Shown: positions 16,174-26,109, numbered from the stretch's first letter. The stretch is 64,000 bases of DNA from Gammaproteobacteria bacterium (GCA_021773365.1 JAJFKF010000042.1:26408-90407), one strand, 5' to 3'. Notes: generated by a model not told the origin, from the letters alone. Program-made: numbers and translations.

Positions 16174-19100
16174 ATGCGTGCAATCGCTATTCTCGCGCTG
16201 CTGTGCTGTGCCGGGTACGCACATGCCATTCCAGAGGAAATTGCCAACGATCCGCAGGCGCTGCACAAGTATTTCAAGGAGCTGGAGGCCAGGATGGATG
16301 CCGGCGAGATCTCCTTCTACGACTACATGGACGAATGGAACGACATGTCGACGCAGATCGCGCGTGCCGTCAGGCGGCTGGAAGAGGCGGAGCTGGAGCA
16401 ACTCAATCAAGCACGCCTGGACACGCTGACCATTGATGCCACCGGCACGGACGCCGGGCAGGTCTGGGCACAGAAGGTCGGAGATTTTCTCGTCTCCACC
16501 TACTACGCAACCGACCCGGACGCCGAGGCGACCGACGCCAGTACCACCACACGCGCGGCCAGCGGCGAATCACTGCTTGATTCCCGCGAGCACTACGCTG
16601 AAGAAATCGGCGAGCTGCAACAGAGCCTGGAGGTCTACCAGAACGATCTGAACCGGGCGATAACCAACCGTAACAATCTGCAGACGAACCTCGACAGCTA
16701 CATCGACAGTCGGTCGATCTGGGAGTCGCTGGATTTCGCCAGTGACGACTCGCGCAAGGATTATCTCGTCGCGCAGATTGCCAAGGCCGACGAGCAGATC
16801 CTGTTCCTGCGCGGCATGACCGCCGCGACCTACCAGGCGCTGAACAACACCATCACCGCGGCCGGGAGCCACGAGCGCACCCTCACCCTCACCGCCGTAA
16901 AGTCAGACGCGGGGTTGCTGAAGAAAGAAGAAGAGTTCCGCTTCCAGGAAGCGGTGGCGCTGACCCGCGAGCTGAACACCACGCACCTGCAGTTCGTTGA
17001 GGGCCAGGCGGGATTTGACGCCCAGTTGCAAACCCTGGACCAGATGATCGCCCGGCAAAGCGAACTGGGGTATACCGACGCGGCGGAAAAGTTCGAGAAG
17101 GACAAGGAATACGTCATCGCTACCCACGAACTGTGGATCGCCGGCATTCAAACTGAAATATCCGCCCAGGGCTCGAACCTGCAGCGCGCGTTCAACCGCA
17201 ACGCCGCCGAAGGCGTCGGCCCGCAGAATCAGACACAGCTCATCAGCCAGATTGCCGGCTGCGGCGACAGCCCCATGCTGGTGCTGGAAGGGCGTGATCC
17301 GCAAACGCGCGAGATCGTCGATGAGGACATCCGCTGGAGCGTGGACGCGGCGACGCAAAGCGCCACCGGCATCGCCAGCGGGGCGGCGGCCAATGCGCCG
17401 GAAGAGTACACCTGGCGGGATTTCGCCTACGACTACTCGGATGAGTTCTACGTCAGTTTCAAAAATCCCCGCATCTTCTTCGGCCGCTATGGTTCGTACT
17501 GGGAGGGCGTGGGCAACGCCACCTACGACGCCGCTCACGGTCTGTACGTAATCGGTGCCGAGGCAGTCGATACGGTTGGGGAAGCCGGAGAAGGCGCCTT
17601 CGGCTACTACACCGGCGTGGATACGGATGTTTTCGGCCGGGAGAATCTCGATACGTTGTATGCCATTCCCGATTCGGTCTCGGGGATCAGCGGCGAGGGC
17701 ATTTACGACGGTACCCAGTCGGTGCTCAGCTGGATGGATCGGCGCATCGAGATACAGGCCGGTTCCGGCGAACAGGGTCTGCGCGATGCCCTGGAGGACT
17801 TCGGCTACGTCACCGGTACCGTCGGCACCTTTGTCGCCGCACCGGAAGTGATGATTCTCAAGGCCACCAGCAAGGGCGCGCAGGCGGGCAAGGCCATGGT
17901 CGTGGCGCGGGTCATGAGAACCGGGGACCGCGCCGCGGAAGCGACGGGCGCGGCGCGCGTAGTCAGCGCCACCGCCGAAGCCGGCGCCGTGGAACGGGTG
18001 GCGGGTGCGGCAGGCGATGCAATCAATCCCCTGCCCGAGGCCGCGGCCAGCCTTCCGCCGGGACAGATTCCCGCCCATGTGGCCGAAGCAGCCACGCCAC
18101 TGCCGGGTGCGCGGCCGCCGGGCGGCGGCAGGCCGGTGGGCGACTTGCCCGCCCACGTTGCTGAAGCTGCAACGCCGGTGCCGGGCGCAAGGCCGCCGGG
18201 CGGTGGCGGTGCGCCGCTGCCGTCCAGTCCATCCGGGCATGGGATGACCGTCGATGTCGCGCCCTTCGGCGATCTGCCCGGTGGTCCGTTGGTGGTGACA
18301 CGCACCGACGGCGGCTCCCTGGTGCTCGCCGGCAAGCCGAGCTCCGGCGGTTTCGCCGATTTCTATTCGCTTCCGGGGCGCGAGGACATCGGCATCAAGG
18401 TCATTCAGGCCGGCGGCACCGACCTGGATGCACTCGGTCATGCGGCGCTGGAAGCACTCGATCCCGGCATCGCTGCCGCACCCAGGGTAATCGCCGAGTA
18501 TCCGATTACCACGGTCGGTCGCCTGGAAGGCGGCGTGGTGCAGGTCGTACAAAAAGCGCCGCCGAGTTTTGCCAGCGACGCGGCGCGGGCGATCAAGACC
18601 GCCGCCGGTGACATGACCCCCGGCCAGGTCGGTGCGCTGAATCGCGCCACTGATGCGCTGGCCGACACCGGCTGGGTGATGGCGGACATCAAGGCGGACA
18701 ATTTCACCTTCCTGCGCGGCGCGGGCCCGGATGAGTGGATTCCGGTGTTCTTTGACTTCGGCGGCTTTGTAAAGATGAAAACACCGGAAGCGGCGCACGC
18801 TCTCAAAACGGCGCTGCAGAACCCGCCGACGGAATTTCTCACCGGACCATGGGCCGAAGCGCGCATCGGTTTCCAGAACCGCCTGGCTGAGCGGTTCAAT
18901 CCGCTGGTCGACTGGGCGGAAATGGAACGGCTCACCGGGCAGCCGTACCGCACGCTTTCCGGGGGCCTGGACGGCTTTCCCTACAACCCGCGCATCGGCG
19001 AGCAGTTCCCGGCGATACGGCTGGCGGAGGGCGCCGCGCCCGTACTCCCACCGCTGACAACGCAGGCCGCCGGCGGCGCCAGCACGGCGGCCGGACAGGC

Positions 19101-20880
19101 CGCGGCCGCCGGCAGCGGTTTTCCGGTCGTGGGCCACATCCCTCCGCTGCGCCGCGGATCGGCGGTGGACGCCGCGCCCCAGTCACTGGGAGTCCCGGCC
19201 GAAAGGCCACCGCTGTGGGGCGTACCGCCGCGATGGCTGCAGGAGATGGGTGTGGATCGCATGCCCGGATTTCTCGGCCGGCCACCGGGAAAGTGCGAGA
19301 TCGGTCCGGCAGCCGGCGCCGCCGAAGAGGCGTCCTCCGGCGGATGGATGCTGCATCTGCCAAACAAAGTGCCCGTGCCACCGAATCTGACGCCGTTCAT
19401 CGACTTTACATTCGGCGCCGACGACTACGGCGTGGCCGTGCTAGATATGAACGAGGAAGATGCGCGGGGCGCGCAGTTGGCATTTAGCGGCCTGTTCTTC
19501 GAGCCCGACCCCTACTCACGCCTGAAGCAGACCGGACCCGACGATCCGTACTTCAACTCGCGTGGCAGCTGGGGGCAGAACTACGACGATCAATGGGCAC
19601 TGAAGCGCATTGGCTTCACCGCTGGCGAAGACTCGGCATGGCCGTCAACACCCGACGCCGGAGAACCGATCATCGTCGCGGTGGTGGACACCGGCGTAGC
19701 CTGGAACCACCGCGACCTGGGCGTGGAACATCTGTGGATCAACCGCGGCGAGCTGCCCGACAACGGCCGCGACGATGACGGCAACGGCTACGTGGACGAC
19801 GTGGTGGGCTGGAACTTTGTCGAGCGCAACAACCTGCCCTGGGACCTCGACGGACATGGCACATTGGTCGCAGGCATCATCGCAGCAAACCGCGGCAACG
19901 GCCTGGGCATCGCCGGCATCAATCCGCAGGCGCGGATAATGGTACTGAGGGCTCTGGACGCGAACGGGCGCGCGCGGCCCTCCGCACTGGCGGAGGCGAT
20001 CATCTACGCCACCGACAACGGCGCGCGTGTCGTCAATATCAGCGTCGGCGGCCCGCAACTCACCCGCGCCGAACAGGTGGCCGTGGACTACGCGCATTCA
20101 AAGAATGTGCTGGTGGTGGCTGCCGCCGGCAACGGCAGTATTGACGTGGACGGCTATGGGCCGGGCGGCGCCGAACATGTGCTGACAGTGGCGGCCACGG
20201 ACACCGATGACCGACGCTTCGCAGGCTCGAACTGGGGCGCGCGGGTGAACGTGGCCGCGCCTGGCGTCGACATACTGGGACTACGCGCCATCGGCACCGA
20301 CACGATGGCCAACATGGCGCTGGACGACTACCGGCGCGGCGGCAATTTCGTGGGCGCGGACAAAGGTTACTTCCGCGCCACCGGCACCTCCTTCGCCGCA
20401 CCGATTGTGGCTGGCCTGGCCTCGCTGATCATCAGCGCGCACCCGCAACTCAGCGTCGCGCAGGTGCAACGCATCGTCGAGCAGTCCGCCCGGGACGTGG
20501 AAGCGCCGGGCTGGGATCCACTCACCGGCTACGGGCGGGTGGATGCGCGCGCGGCGATGAGCGCCGACCCGGAATGGTTCGTCGAGGCACGCCTCGATGG
20601 CGCGCGCGTGCAGAAGCAGGGCAACGCGGTGGTGCTTGAGCTCCTTGGAACAGCCGACGCGAACCGCTTCACACGCGCGCGACTTGAACGCGGTGCGGGC
20701 GAGAACCCCGAACAGTGGCAACAAACCGGCGAAGCGCTGACCAGGACGGTGCGCGACGGCGTACTGTTCCGCCTGCAGCCAACCGAGCTGAGCGGCAGCA
20801 AGGTGTGGATTCTGCGGATGGTGGTCGAGCATGAGGACGGCAGCGCGCGCGAGGCGCGCTACCGGTTGAATCTCAACTAG
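16174..20880 (+). CDS. Exported protein-kinase-like / subtilisin (S8) fusion protein
   Basis: A 1568-residue single reading frame. The ATG at 16174 starts a signal peptide (IAILALLCCAGYAHA) behind a G-rich ribosome binding site. Residues about 20-390 are helical and acidic, with coiled-coil character. Residues 430-620 hold glycine-rich and hydrophobic helices. Two copies of a 19-residue Pro/Gly-rich repeat lie at 634-652 and 660-678. Residues about 715-880 look like a protein kinase: a glycine-loop-like SSGGFADFY, Lys in GIKVI near 741, catalytic ADIKADN with Asp near 838, and DFGG with Asp 861. Residues 1160-1450 are a subtilase with an intact triad: Asp1172 (VDTGV), His1228 (DGHGT), Ser1406 (GTSFAAP), plus oxyanion AAGNG. 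The last 110 residues form a beta-rich domain. I know of no named family with this order. It stands alone, diverging from the amidase. Confidence 0.9.
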   Translation: MRAIAILALLCCAGYAHAIPEEIANDPQALHKYFKELEARMDAGEISFYDYMDEWNDMSTQIARAVRRLEEAELEQLNQARLDTLTIDATGTDAGQVWAQKVGDFLVSTYYATDPDAEATDASTTTRAASGESLLDSREHYAEEIGELQQSLEVYQNDLNRAITNRNNLQTNLDSYIDSRSIWESLDFASDDSRKDYLVAQIAKADEQILFLRGMTAATYQALNNTITAAGSHERTLTLTAVKSDAGLLKKEEEFRFQEAVALTRELNTTHLQFVEGQAGFDAQLQTLDQMIARQSELGYTDAAEKFEKDKEYVIATHELWIAGIQTEISAQGSNLQRAFNRNAAEGVGPQNQTQLISQIAGCGDSPMLVLEGRDPQTREIVDEDIRWSVDAATQSATGIASGAAANAPEEYTWRDFAYDYSDEFYVSFKNPRIFFGRYGSYWEGVGNATYDAAHGLYVIGAEAVDTVGEAGEGAFGYYTGVDTDVFGRENLDTLYAIPDSVSGISGEGIYDGTQSVLSWMDRRIEIQAGSGEQGLRDALEDFGYVTGTVGTFVAAPEVMILKATSKGAQAGKAMVVARVMRTGDRAAEATGAARVVSATAEAGAVERVAGAAGDAINPLPEAAASLPPGQIPAHVAEAATPLPGARPPGGGRPVGDLPAHVAEAATPVPGARPPGGGGAPLPSSPSGHGMTVDVAPFGDLPGGPLVVTRTDGGSLVLAGKPSSGGFADFYSLPGREDIGIKVIQAGGTDLDALGHAALEALDPGIAAAPRVIAEYPITTVGRLEGGVVQVVQKAPPSFASDAARAIKTAAGDMTPGQVGALNRATDALADTGWVMADIKADNFTFLRGAGPDEWIPVFFDFGGFVKMKTPEAAHALKTALQNPPTEFLTGPWAEARIGFQNRLAERFNPLVDWAEMERLTGQPYRTLSGGLDGFPYNPRIGEQFPAIRLAEGAAPVLPPLTTQAAGGASTAAGQAAAAGSGFPVVGHIPPLRRGSAVDAAPQSLGVPAERPPLWGVPPRWLQEMGVDRMPGFLGRPPGKCEIGPAAGAAEEASSGGWMLHLPNKVPVPPNLTPFIDFTFGADDYGVAVLDMNEEDARGAQLAFSGLFFEPDPYSRLKQTGPDDPYFNSRGSWGQNYDDQWALKRIGFTAGEDSAWPSTPDAGEPIIVAVVDTGVAWNHRDLGVEHLWINRGELPDNGRDDDGNGYVDDVVGWNFVERNNLPWDLDGHGTLVAGIIAANRGNGLGIAGINPQARIMVLRALDANGRARPSALAEAIIYATDNGARVVNISVGGPQLTRAEQVAVDYAHSKNVLVVAAAGNGSIDVDGYGPGGAEHVLTVAATDTDDRRFAGSNWGARVNVAAPGVDILGLRAIGTDTMANMALDDYRRGGNFVGADKGYFRATGTSFAAPIVAGLASLIISAHPQLSVAQVQRIVEQSARDVEAPGWDPLTGYGRVDARAAMSADPEWFVEARLDGARVQKQGNAVVLELLGTADANRFTRARLERGAGENPEQWQQTGEALTRTVRDGVLFRLQPTELSGSKVWILRMVVEHEDGSAREARYRLNLN
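18073..18207 (+). repeat. Two copies of a 57-bp coding repeat in the kinase-subtilase linker
   Basis: Positions 18073-18129 and 18151-18207 encode the 19-residue unit AHVAEAATPxPGARPPGGG, differing only at x (Leu or Val). Synonymous differences between the copies show that the protein repeat is being kept while the DNA diverges. It lies just before the kinase-like domain and probably acts as a flexible linker. Confidence 0.85.
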
Positions 20881-21142
20881 CGCTGGACGACTGTCTTCTT
20901 CTCGATGTTGCCGTTGACGATCTTTCTGATTGTCGATTGCGGCGCCCTCAGCCCACAGGCCGTCATGAAACTACGCCATGTTTAAGCTGGCTGCTTCACA
21001 CGCATGGCACCGATAGTAGTACCGGCGCAAACGTTGTTGCACCAGTTGCTCCAGCGAATCCCCCCCCGGACGCCCAGGTGACCGCAAATGTGTCTGCAAC
21101 CACCACGCACCTCAGCCTGACTGCCGGGCTCCGCCTATGCGT
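20881..21142. other. Intergenic stretch with no recognised gene
   Basis: This 262-bp gap separates the convergent kinase-subtilase gene and the locus B receptor remnant. The minus strand has a short patch reading RRYYYRCHAC, which faintly resembles a zinc ribbon, but it is too short and isolated to call. No clear terminator hairpin with a T-tract was seen. Confidence 0.5.
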
Positions 21143-24030
21143 CTACCATTGAAAACTCTTCGCCACATTCAGGTACAGAACACGCCGCAGGAAATCGACC
21201 TGCGAGTAGCTGAAACCCACGCGGTTATCCGCAAAGGGGAAATCGGCATCGGTCAGATTCCGGATCCCAGCGGTGAAACGCCAACCTGCCTTTGGGACCT
21301 CATACTTCGCCTGCACATCGATTGTCGTATAGCTGCCTACCCTGTCCCGCAACACGGCTGCATCATCGACAAGACGATACCCGCCCTGGTAACGGACCGT
21401 GAATCCTCCACCCCAGTTACCCCGCACCCAATCCATGTAAGCGTTGCCCTTCCATTCGGGTGGAGCCAATTCTGTCCCATGGTTTTCTGCCGCCGGCAGT
21501 CCCGCCGCAAGAATCGTATTAAAGACAGGTGTAGCTGTCGCATTCACGCCGACAACGGTATCGCCTCCCGCCATCCGGAAGCCGAAGCTCGCTGCCAGAT
21601 CCACGGCCTCGACAACCCTGCGTGCAAGATTGGCATCCACCCAGCTATAGAAGTCCGTGAGAATTCCCTGGGAATCACGGACGACAAGACCGGGAAAGTA
21701 GTTGGCATTGCGCAGGATAAAATCCTGATCCACTCCTGAACTGATAATACTGGAAATAATATTCTTGAAATCGGTCTTCACCCAGGAAGCCGACAATCTC
21801 AGCCTGGACTCCATGGCGCGGTAGTCGAATCCAGCGGTCATCGTTTTCGCGGTCTGCGGCACCAGATCCGGATTGCCGCCACTCCAGACCATCGGAGTAA
21901 CAGGTACGTCCGGGCCGCCGTTGGCGGCCGGATTGAGCGGATCGAGCAAAAACGATTCAAAACTTGATTGGGGGCTGAATAATGAGCTCAGCCGCGGCGC
22001 CTGAAAGGCCTCGCTCCAGCTGGCGCGAATTTTGAAACCCTCGCTGGGACGCCAGGCCAGCCCGACCTTCGGCACACCAGCGCTATAGGAACGGGAAGAC
22101 TTCGGTGCTCCGGCGCCCTCGAATGGGCCGCGAATATCATAATCTTCAGAACGCCAGGCCAGCTGCAGATCGAGGCTATGCAGCCCCCGGGTCGCATTGC
22201 CCCGCCCGATGACGGGAATGGCGAACTCCACATGCCAGGCCAGATTGTCAGATTCCGGCAGGATGGACGTACCGTCCGAGAGCGTAATGTCGAACCTGGA
22301 GCCGGTGAAATCAAGCCCATCGGTCCGGCCTTCAATGCCAACGGCCATCTGGACTTCGCCGCCCGGCAGATCGAACAGGCCGCCCGAGAAGCTGAGGCTT
22401 ACCACCTTCTGCCTGGCCAGAGAAGACCCGGTATCATCGTCATACAGAAGATCATTCAAATTCTGCCGTTGCACGGTGCCGTCTCCGAACAAGTTCAAGG
22501 CGAGCTCCGGATCGCTGCTGCTGATAGCCTCTGCCACAATTGGATCAGTAACGGGAAGAAAACTGTTCTTTCTCACCTGATCCACCCGATCCTGCCCCAT
22601 CGTTAGCGACGCTGCGGCTTTCCAGCCGCCCACCGGCATATCCCAGTTGACGCCGGCAGACAGGTTCCAGCGTCTTGAATCTAACTGGTACTGTCTTGGC
22701 CGCATCAATCCGTCGCTAATTTCCCGCCGGAAGGTATATCCGGCCTGCACCGGTCCTCCAAAATTGTTGTAGTAGTTTGCAACCGGAATGACCGGACGGA
22801 TGAGGCCAATCGCCGAGCTTGAGGTCGAATCCCCCTGCGCAAACATTCCGGTTACATCCACACTCCACTCCTCGGACAACTCCTGATGCAAGGCTATGTA
22901 GCCGTTGGCGTCCATCGTCTCGGGCAATACCGTTTTCGTGGTCGCGGTACCCGACGGCAACAGGGAGTAGTTGCCGGATTGCGCGAGATACTCTGCGATT
23001 GTCACGTAAATGATGTCGCCCGGATCGATGCTGGCGCCATCTCCTGGCGGCAGAACAGCGGCAAAAAGACTTTCCGCCGGCGCAGATGGCGGATATACAG
23101 CCCGTATCAAACCGGGTTGGGAGTTGAGAGCTTCAGGAAACCATCGGCCTCCTCTGTCGCGGAAATTCTTCTCCAGTCTGATCCCCGCCTTGTTGGCATC
23201 CACCGCATCCTGCCTGGTATAGCCGGCCGAAGCGGTAAGGTTGCCACTGCTCCAGGTGACGCCGAGGTTCTGCTCCACAGTGGTGCTGTTTCCGCCCGAA
23301 CTGCTGCTGTCGTAACGCAGCCTTGTCTCACTGCCGCGGTAGTTCTTCTTCATGATGAAATTGATCACGCCGCCCACGGCATCGGAGCCATAGATCGCGC
23401 TGCCGCCGTCGGCCATCACCTCGACACGCTCGATGGCGGAGAATGGAATTGTGGAAATATCGGTAAAGCTGTCGAATTGCGTCGGCGAAGCGGAGATTCG
23501 CTTGCCATTGACCAGCACCAGTGTTGAACCCTCACCGAGACCACGCAGATTCGCGGTGACCACCCCCTGACCGGCGATCCATTGTTGTCCTCATCCCGCC
23601 CTGCACGCTGCGCCGCAGCTGCTTCGTCTTGGGACAAAGGGGCCACTTCCTGCATCGCGCCCCCCTCGTCCGAAGACCGCGCCAACCGGAGAGCGGCAGC
23701 CTGCGAAACAAGCTCCGTGCTTCTTTCCCCCTTTGCGTTGGCCTGAATCGCCACCGTCTGTTCATCGATGAACCGAAACGTCAGTCCCGTATTCCTGAGC
23801 AGTAGCGCCAGAGCGTCCTCTGTCAGGTACTTCCCCTTCACTCCTGCTGTCTTGATGCCATCCAGGGATTTTCCCGGCGCAGTAAACTGCATCCTGGCCT
23901 GCTCGGAGAAGCGGGCCAGCGCGGCCGAGAGCGGTTGCGGTGCAATATCGAATTGCACCTGCGGAACGACATCTGCTGCGACGCCAGCAGACATACAGAA
24001 CAGGGCCATCAAAATCAGTGCACGTTGCAT
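21143..24030 (-). pseudogene. TonB-dependent receptor, disrupted by deletion and frameshift (locus B)
   Basis: The N-terminal part (from ATG 24030, with AGGGGAA upstream) encodes a signal peptide and an STN domain (FDIAPQPLSAALARFSEQAR) and stays open until about 23570. The plug and barrel then continue in another frame from about 23577: TANLRGLGEGSTLVLVNGKR, VEVMADGGSAIYGSDAVGG, through to the terminal NVAKSFQW. Compared with the locus A and C receptors, about 75 residues of the early plug (the TVTGSRI and LPQNF region) are missing at the join, and a TGA lies just upstream in the second frame. A deletion of that size is not a base-calling slip. The barrel frame itself is intact over about 800 residues, so the damage looks recent. 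Confidence 0.85.
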
Positions 24031-24068
24031 AACCGGTTCCCCTGAAGCATTGTGAATCAAATTCGGCG

Positions 24069-24134
24069 CTCTAGACGGTTGACGGATAAAAATTTGTACT
24101 GCGGTACAAAAAGGACCACCTCATCCGTCTAGAG
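24069..24134. promoter_or_regulatory. Mirror-image divergent ECF promoters (locus B)
   Basis: The centre is a perfect palindrome, TTTGTAC-TGCG-GTACAAA (24093-24110). Going right, GTACAAA is followed by exactly 14 bp and then CCGTCTAGAG (24125-24134), ahead of the sigma gene. Going left on the other strand, GTACAAA is followed by exactly 14 bp and then the same CCGTCTAGAG (24069-24078), ahead of the receptor. The -10-like CGTCTAG core is the same as at locus A. One control element therefore fires both ways, consistent with autoregulation by the ECF factor. Confidence 0.7.
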
Positions 24135-24151
24135 GTGCAGGGTTATTGTGT

Positions 24152-24724
24152 ATGAACGAGATGCCAGCGCCTCAGGAACCTTCCGAATCGCCACGGGCGA
24201 CAGCAGTCGCGCGCCTGTTCCGCGAACACAATGAGGCCCTGGTGCGCTTTCTGGCACTGAAACTGCGCTCGCAGCAGGCGGCACAGGAGGTCGCGCAGGA
24301 AGCCTATGTACGAGTGCTGAGCCTGGACAAGCCCGGCGCGGTAAGCTTTCTGCGCGCCTTTCTCTTCAAGACTGCAGCCAATCTGGCGGTGGACCGGATC
24401 CGCCACGAGTAGATAGCGCGGGAGCCCCAGCGCCGCGAGCGAGTGCTGGAGGGTATCCTGGGCGCACCCTCACCCGAACAAGCCGCAGCCGGGGCGCAGG
24501 AACTGCGTCTTGCCGAGCAGCTCATCAACGAACTGCCGCCCAAATGCCAGCGGGCCTTCTTCCTGCACAAGGTCTGCGGTCTGGACTTTGCCGAGGTAGC
24601 GGCCCAGATGGGCCTGAAGGAGCGCATGGTGCGCCGCTACGTGGTACGCGCCATCGTATATGCGCAGGCCGGGCTGGACGTCGCACGCAGCGGCAAGCAA
24701 CCCTCTAGAGGTCACAATGGATAA
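24152..24724 (+). pseudogene. ECF sigma factor split by an in-frame amber codon (locus B)
   Basis: Two stretches in one frame make a complete ECF factor of about 190 residues. Region 2 lies in the first part (VARLFREHNEALVRFLALKL, QEVAQEAYVRVL, up to DRIRHE). A TAG at 24410-24412 interrupts, and region 4 follows (LAEQLINELPPKCQRAFFLH, FAEVAAQMGLKERMVRRYVV). Without readthrough or a suppressor, region 4 is not made and the factor is inactive. The second part lacks a good start. The FecR gene overlaps its end by 8 bp, as in intact loci. The receptor of the same locus is also broken. Confidence 0.88.
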
Positions 24725-25724
24725 GCAACTGCAAGCTCGCCTGGAGAGCAACCCATTGCTCCAGACGGCTACCGAATGGTTCGTCGAACTGCGCTCGGAC
24801 TCAGTGTCCGGCGAACGCGTAGCGGAGTGGCAGGACTGGATGGGCGCCGAGGCTCATCGTCGGGCCTTCGAACGAGTAGAGGCGTTCTGGGAGCTGGAAC
24901 CCCGCACCGAGGCGGTGCGATGGCCATCGGACGCCACGGTAGCAGCGGATGACTATTCGGGCGATGAAACCGTATCCGCCTGGCGGACACGTCAGTCGGC
25001 GGTCCCGGCGTGCCCGCGGCGCCTGCGCCGACTGGCCCCCTTTGGGTTGGCTGCCGGTGTTTGCGCGGTGGCCGTGCTCGCCTGGATGCGCGATGGCGGC
25101 GTCGTCGTGGAGACCGCCGTGGGCGAGACGCGATCGCTGGCGCTGTCCGATGGCTCCAAGGTCACTGCCGGCGGGCGCACCGAGTTCGTAGCCAGACTTG
25201 ATGAGCATTCCAGGCAGATCACGATCACTGAGGGAGAAGCCTTCTTCGAAGTGGCACAGGATAAACAGCGCCCCTTTACCGTCCGCACCGGCGCCACTTC
25301 CATCACTGCACTCGGCACGGCCTTCAACATCCGCTGCGGCAAGGCGCGTACCGTGATCACCGTAGCCGAAGGCAGTGTGCGCGTCGACGGCCCCACCGCG
25401 GCACGGCTGGAGGCCGGGGAGCAACTGAGCATCGACGCGACCGCGACGGCCGATACCCGCATGCAAGTAGATGCGGGTTCGGTGGCGGGCTGGCGAGAGG
25501 GCCGTCTGCAATACTTCAACGAACCATTGTCCGCAGTGGTCGCTGATCTTGCTCGCTACTCGTCGCGGAAGATCAGTGTGGAGGACAGGGCGGTCGGGAA
25601 GTTACAAGTCACCGGTGTGGTGCTGGAGCAAAATATCGACGGCTGGCTGTCGAGCCTGGAAACAACATTCGAGATTGAGGCAATCCGGACACCTGACGGG
25701 TCGGTGCGACTGCGGGCGAGATAG
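24717..25724 (+). CDS. FecR-family regulator (locus B), intact frame in a decaying locus
   Basis: A 335-residue protein with the FecR N-terminal domain (ATEWFVELRSDSVSGERVAE, AHRRAFERVEAFW), a membrane helix near residues 100-120 (LAPFGLAAGVCAVAVLAW), and the periplasmic FecR domain (LALSDGSKVTAGGRTEF, FFEVAQDKQRPFTV, GTAFNIRC) with a C-terminal subdomain (VTGVVLEQNIDGWLSSLETT). The ATG at 24717 overlaps the end of the sigma gene. Its frame is whole although its sigma and receptor partners are broken, so it may no longer have a function. Confidence 0.88.
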   Translation: MDKQLQARLESNPLLQTATEWFVELRSDSVSGERVAEWQDWMGAEAHRRAFERVEAFWELEPRTEAVRWPSDATVAADDYSGDETVSAWRTRQSAVPACPRRLRRLAPFGLAAGVCAVAVLAWMRDGGVVVETAVGETRSLALSDGSKVTAGGRTEFVARLDEHSRQITITEGEAFFEVAQDKQRPFTVRTGATSITALGTAFNIRCGKARTVITVAEGSVRVDGPTAARLEAGEQLSIDATATADTRMQVDAGSVAGWREGRLQYFNEPLSAVVADLARYSSRKISVEDRAVGKLQVTGVVLEQNIDGWLSSLETTFEIEAIRTPDGSVRLRAR

Positions 25725-25728
25725 CTAC

Positions 25729-25748
25729 TTGCCCGATCACTCGGGCAA
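25729..25748 (+). terminator. Hairpin after the locus B FecR gene
   Basis: A perfect stem TTGCCCGA / TCGGGCAA with a 4-base loop begins 4 bp after the FecR stop. No T-tract follows, so it is a hairpin of terminator type only by position. Confidence 0.45.
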
Positions 25749-25879
25749 TCGCTGATGCCCCCAACAAATGCCCCTGCCAGCAAACGGCTGTGCTTGAACG
25801 TCCTTGAATCTCTCCGTCGTAGACACCCTGCTCCATGCTCTACCGGACGCTCTCACTCTCTGAGAAGCGGATTATCGGT

Positions 25880-26109
25880 CGCGATGAACTGACTACCGGA
25901 TGCTGTTTGTCAGCCTCTTCCGCGTATATATCCAACACATCTTCCATCCGCACCACGTACTCCCTATCCACTTTCCCTATGCATCACATCTTGCCGTTGC
26001 CAGGGCTTCAATTCGTTATCGTGCAGCCGGCGGCGGATCGTCTTGCGCAACATGGGGCATGCTCGCTCAGCTCCACCATCTGTCCGGCCAACAGCTTCAG
26101 CGTCCACTT
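25880..26109 (-). pseudogene. IS630-family transposase remnant
   Basis: The minus strand gives three consecutive pieces of an IS630-type transposase in three different frames: WTLKLLAGQMVEL (from about 26109), then LRKTIRRRLHDNELKPWQRQ, then DREYVVRMEDVLDIYAEEAD followed by KQHPVV (to about 25880). In the family these segments occur in this order just before the first catalytic Asp (the PVVCLDE block). The frame changes and the absence of the rest show it is dead. Terminal inverted repeats were not found. Remaining bases from 25749 to 25879 hold nothing I recognise. Confidence 0.75.

Noticed and set aside
16903..19137. A 744-codon minus-strand frame inside the kinase-subtilase gene
   Set aside because: It is rich in Arg, Gly and Ala with no motifs, while the opposite strand has a signal peptide and complete active sites.
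24703..24710. A further CTCTAGAG sequence just before the locus B FecR start
   Set aside because: It lies within the end of the sigma gene and has no GTACAAA partner at the 14-bp spacing, so it is not taken as a third promoter.
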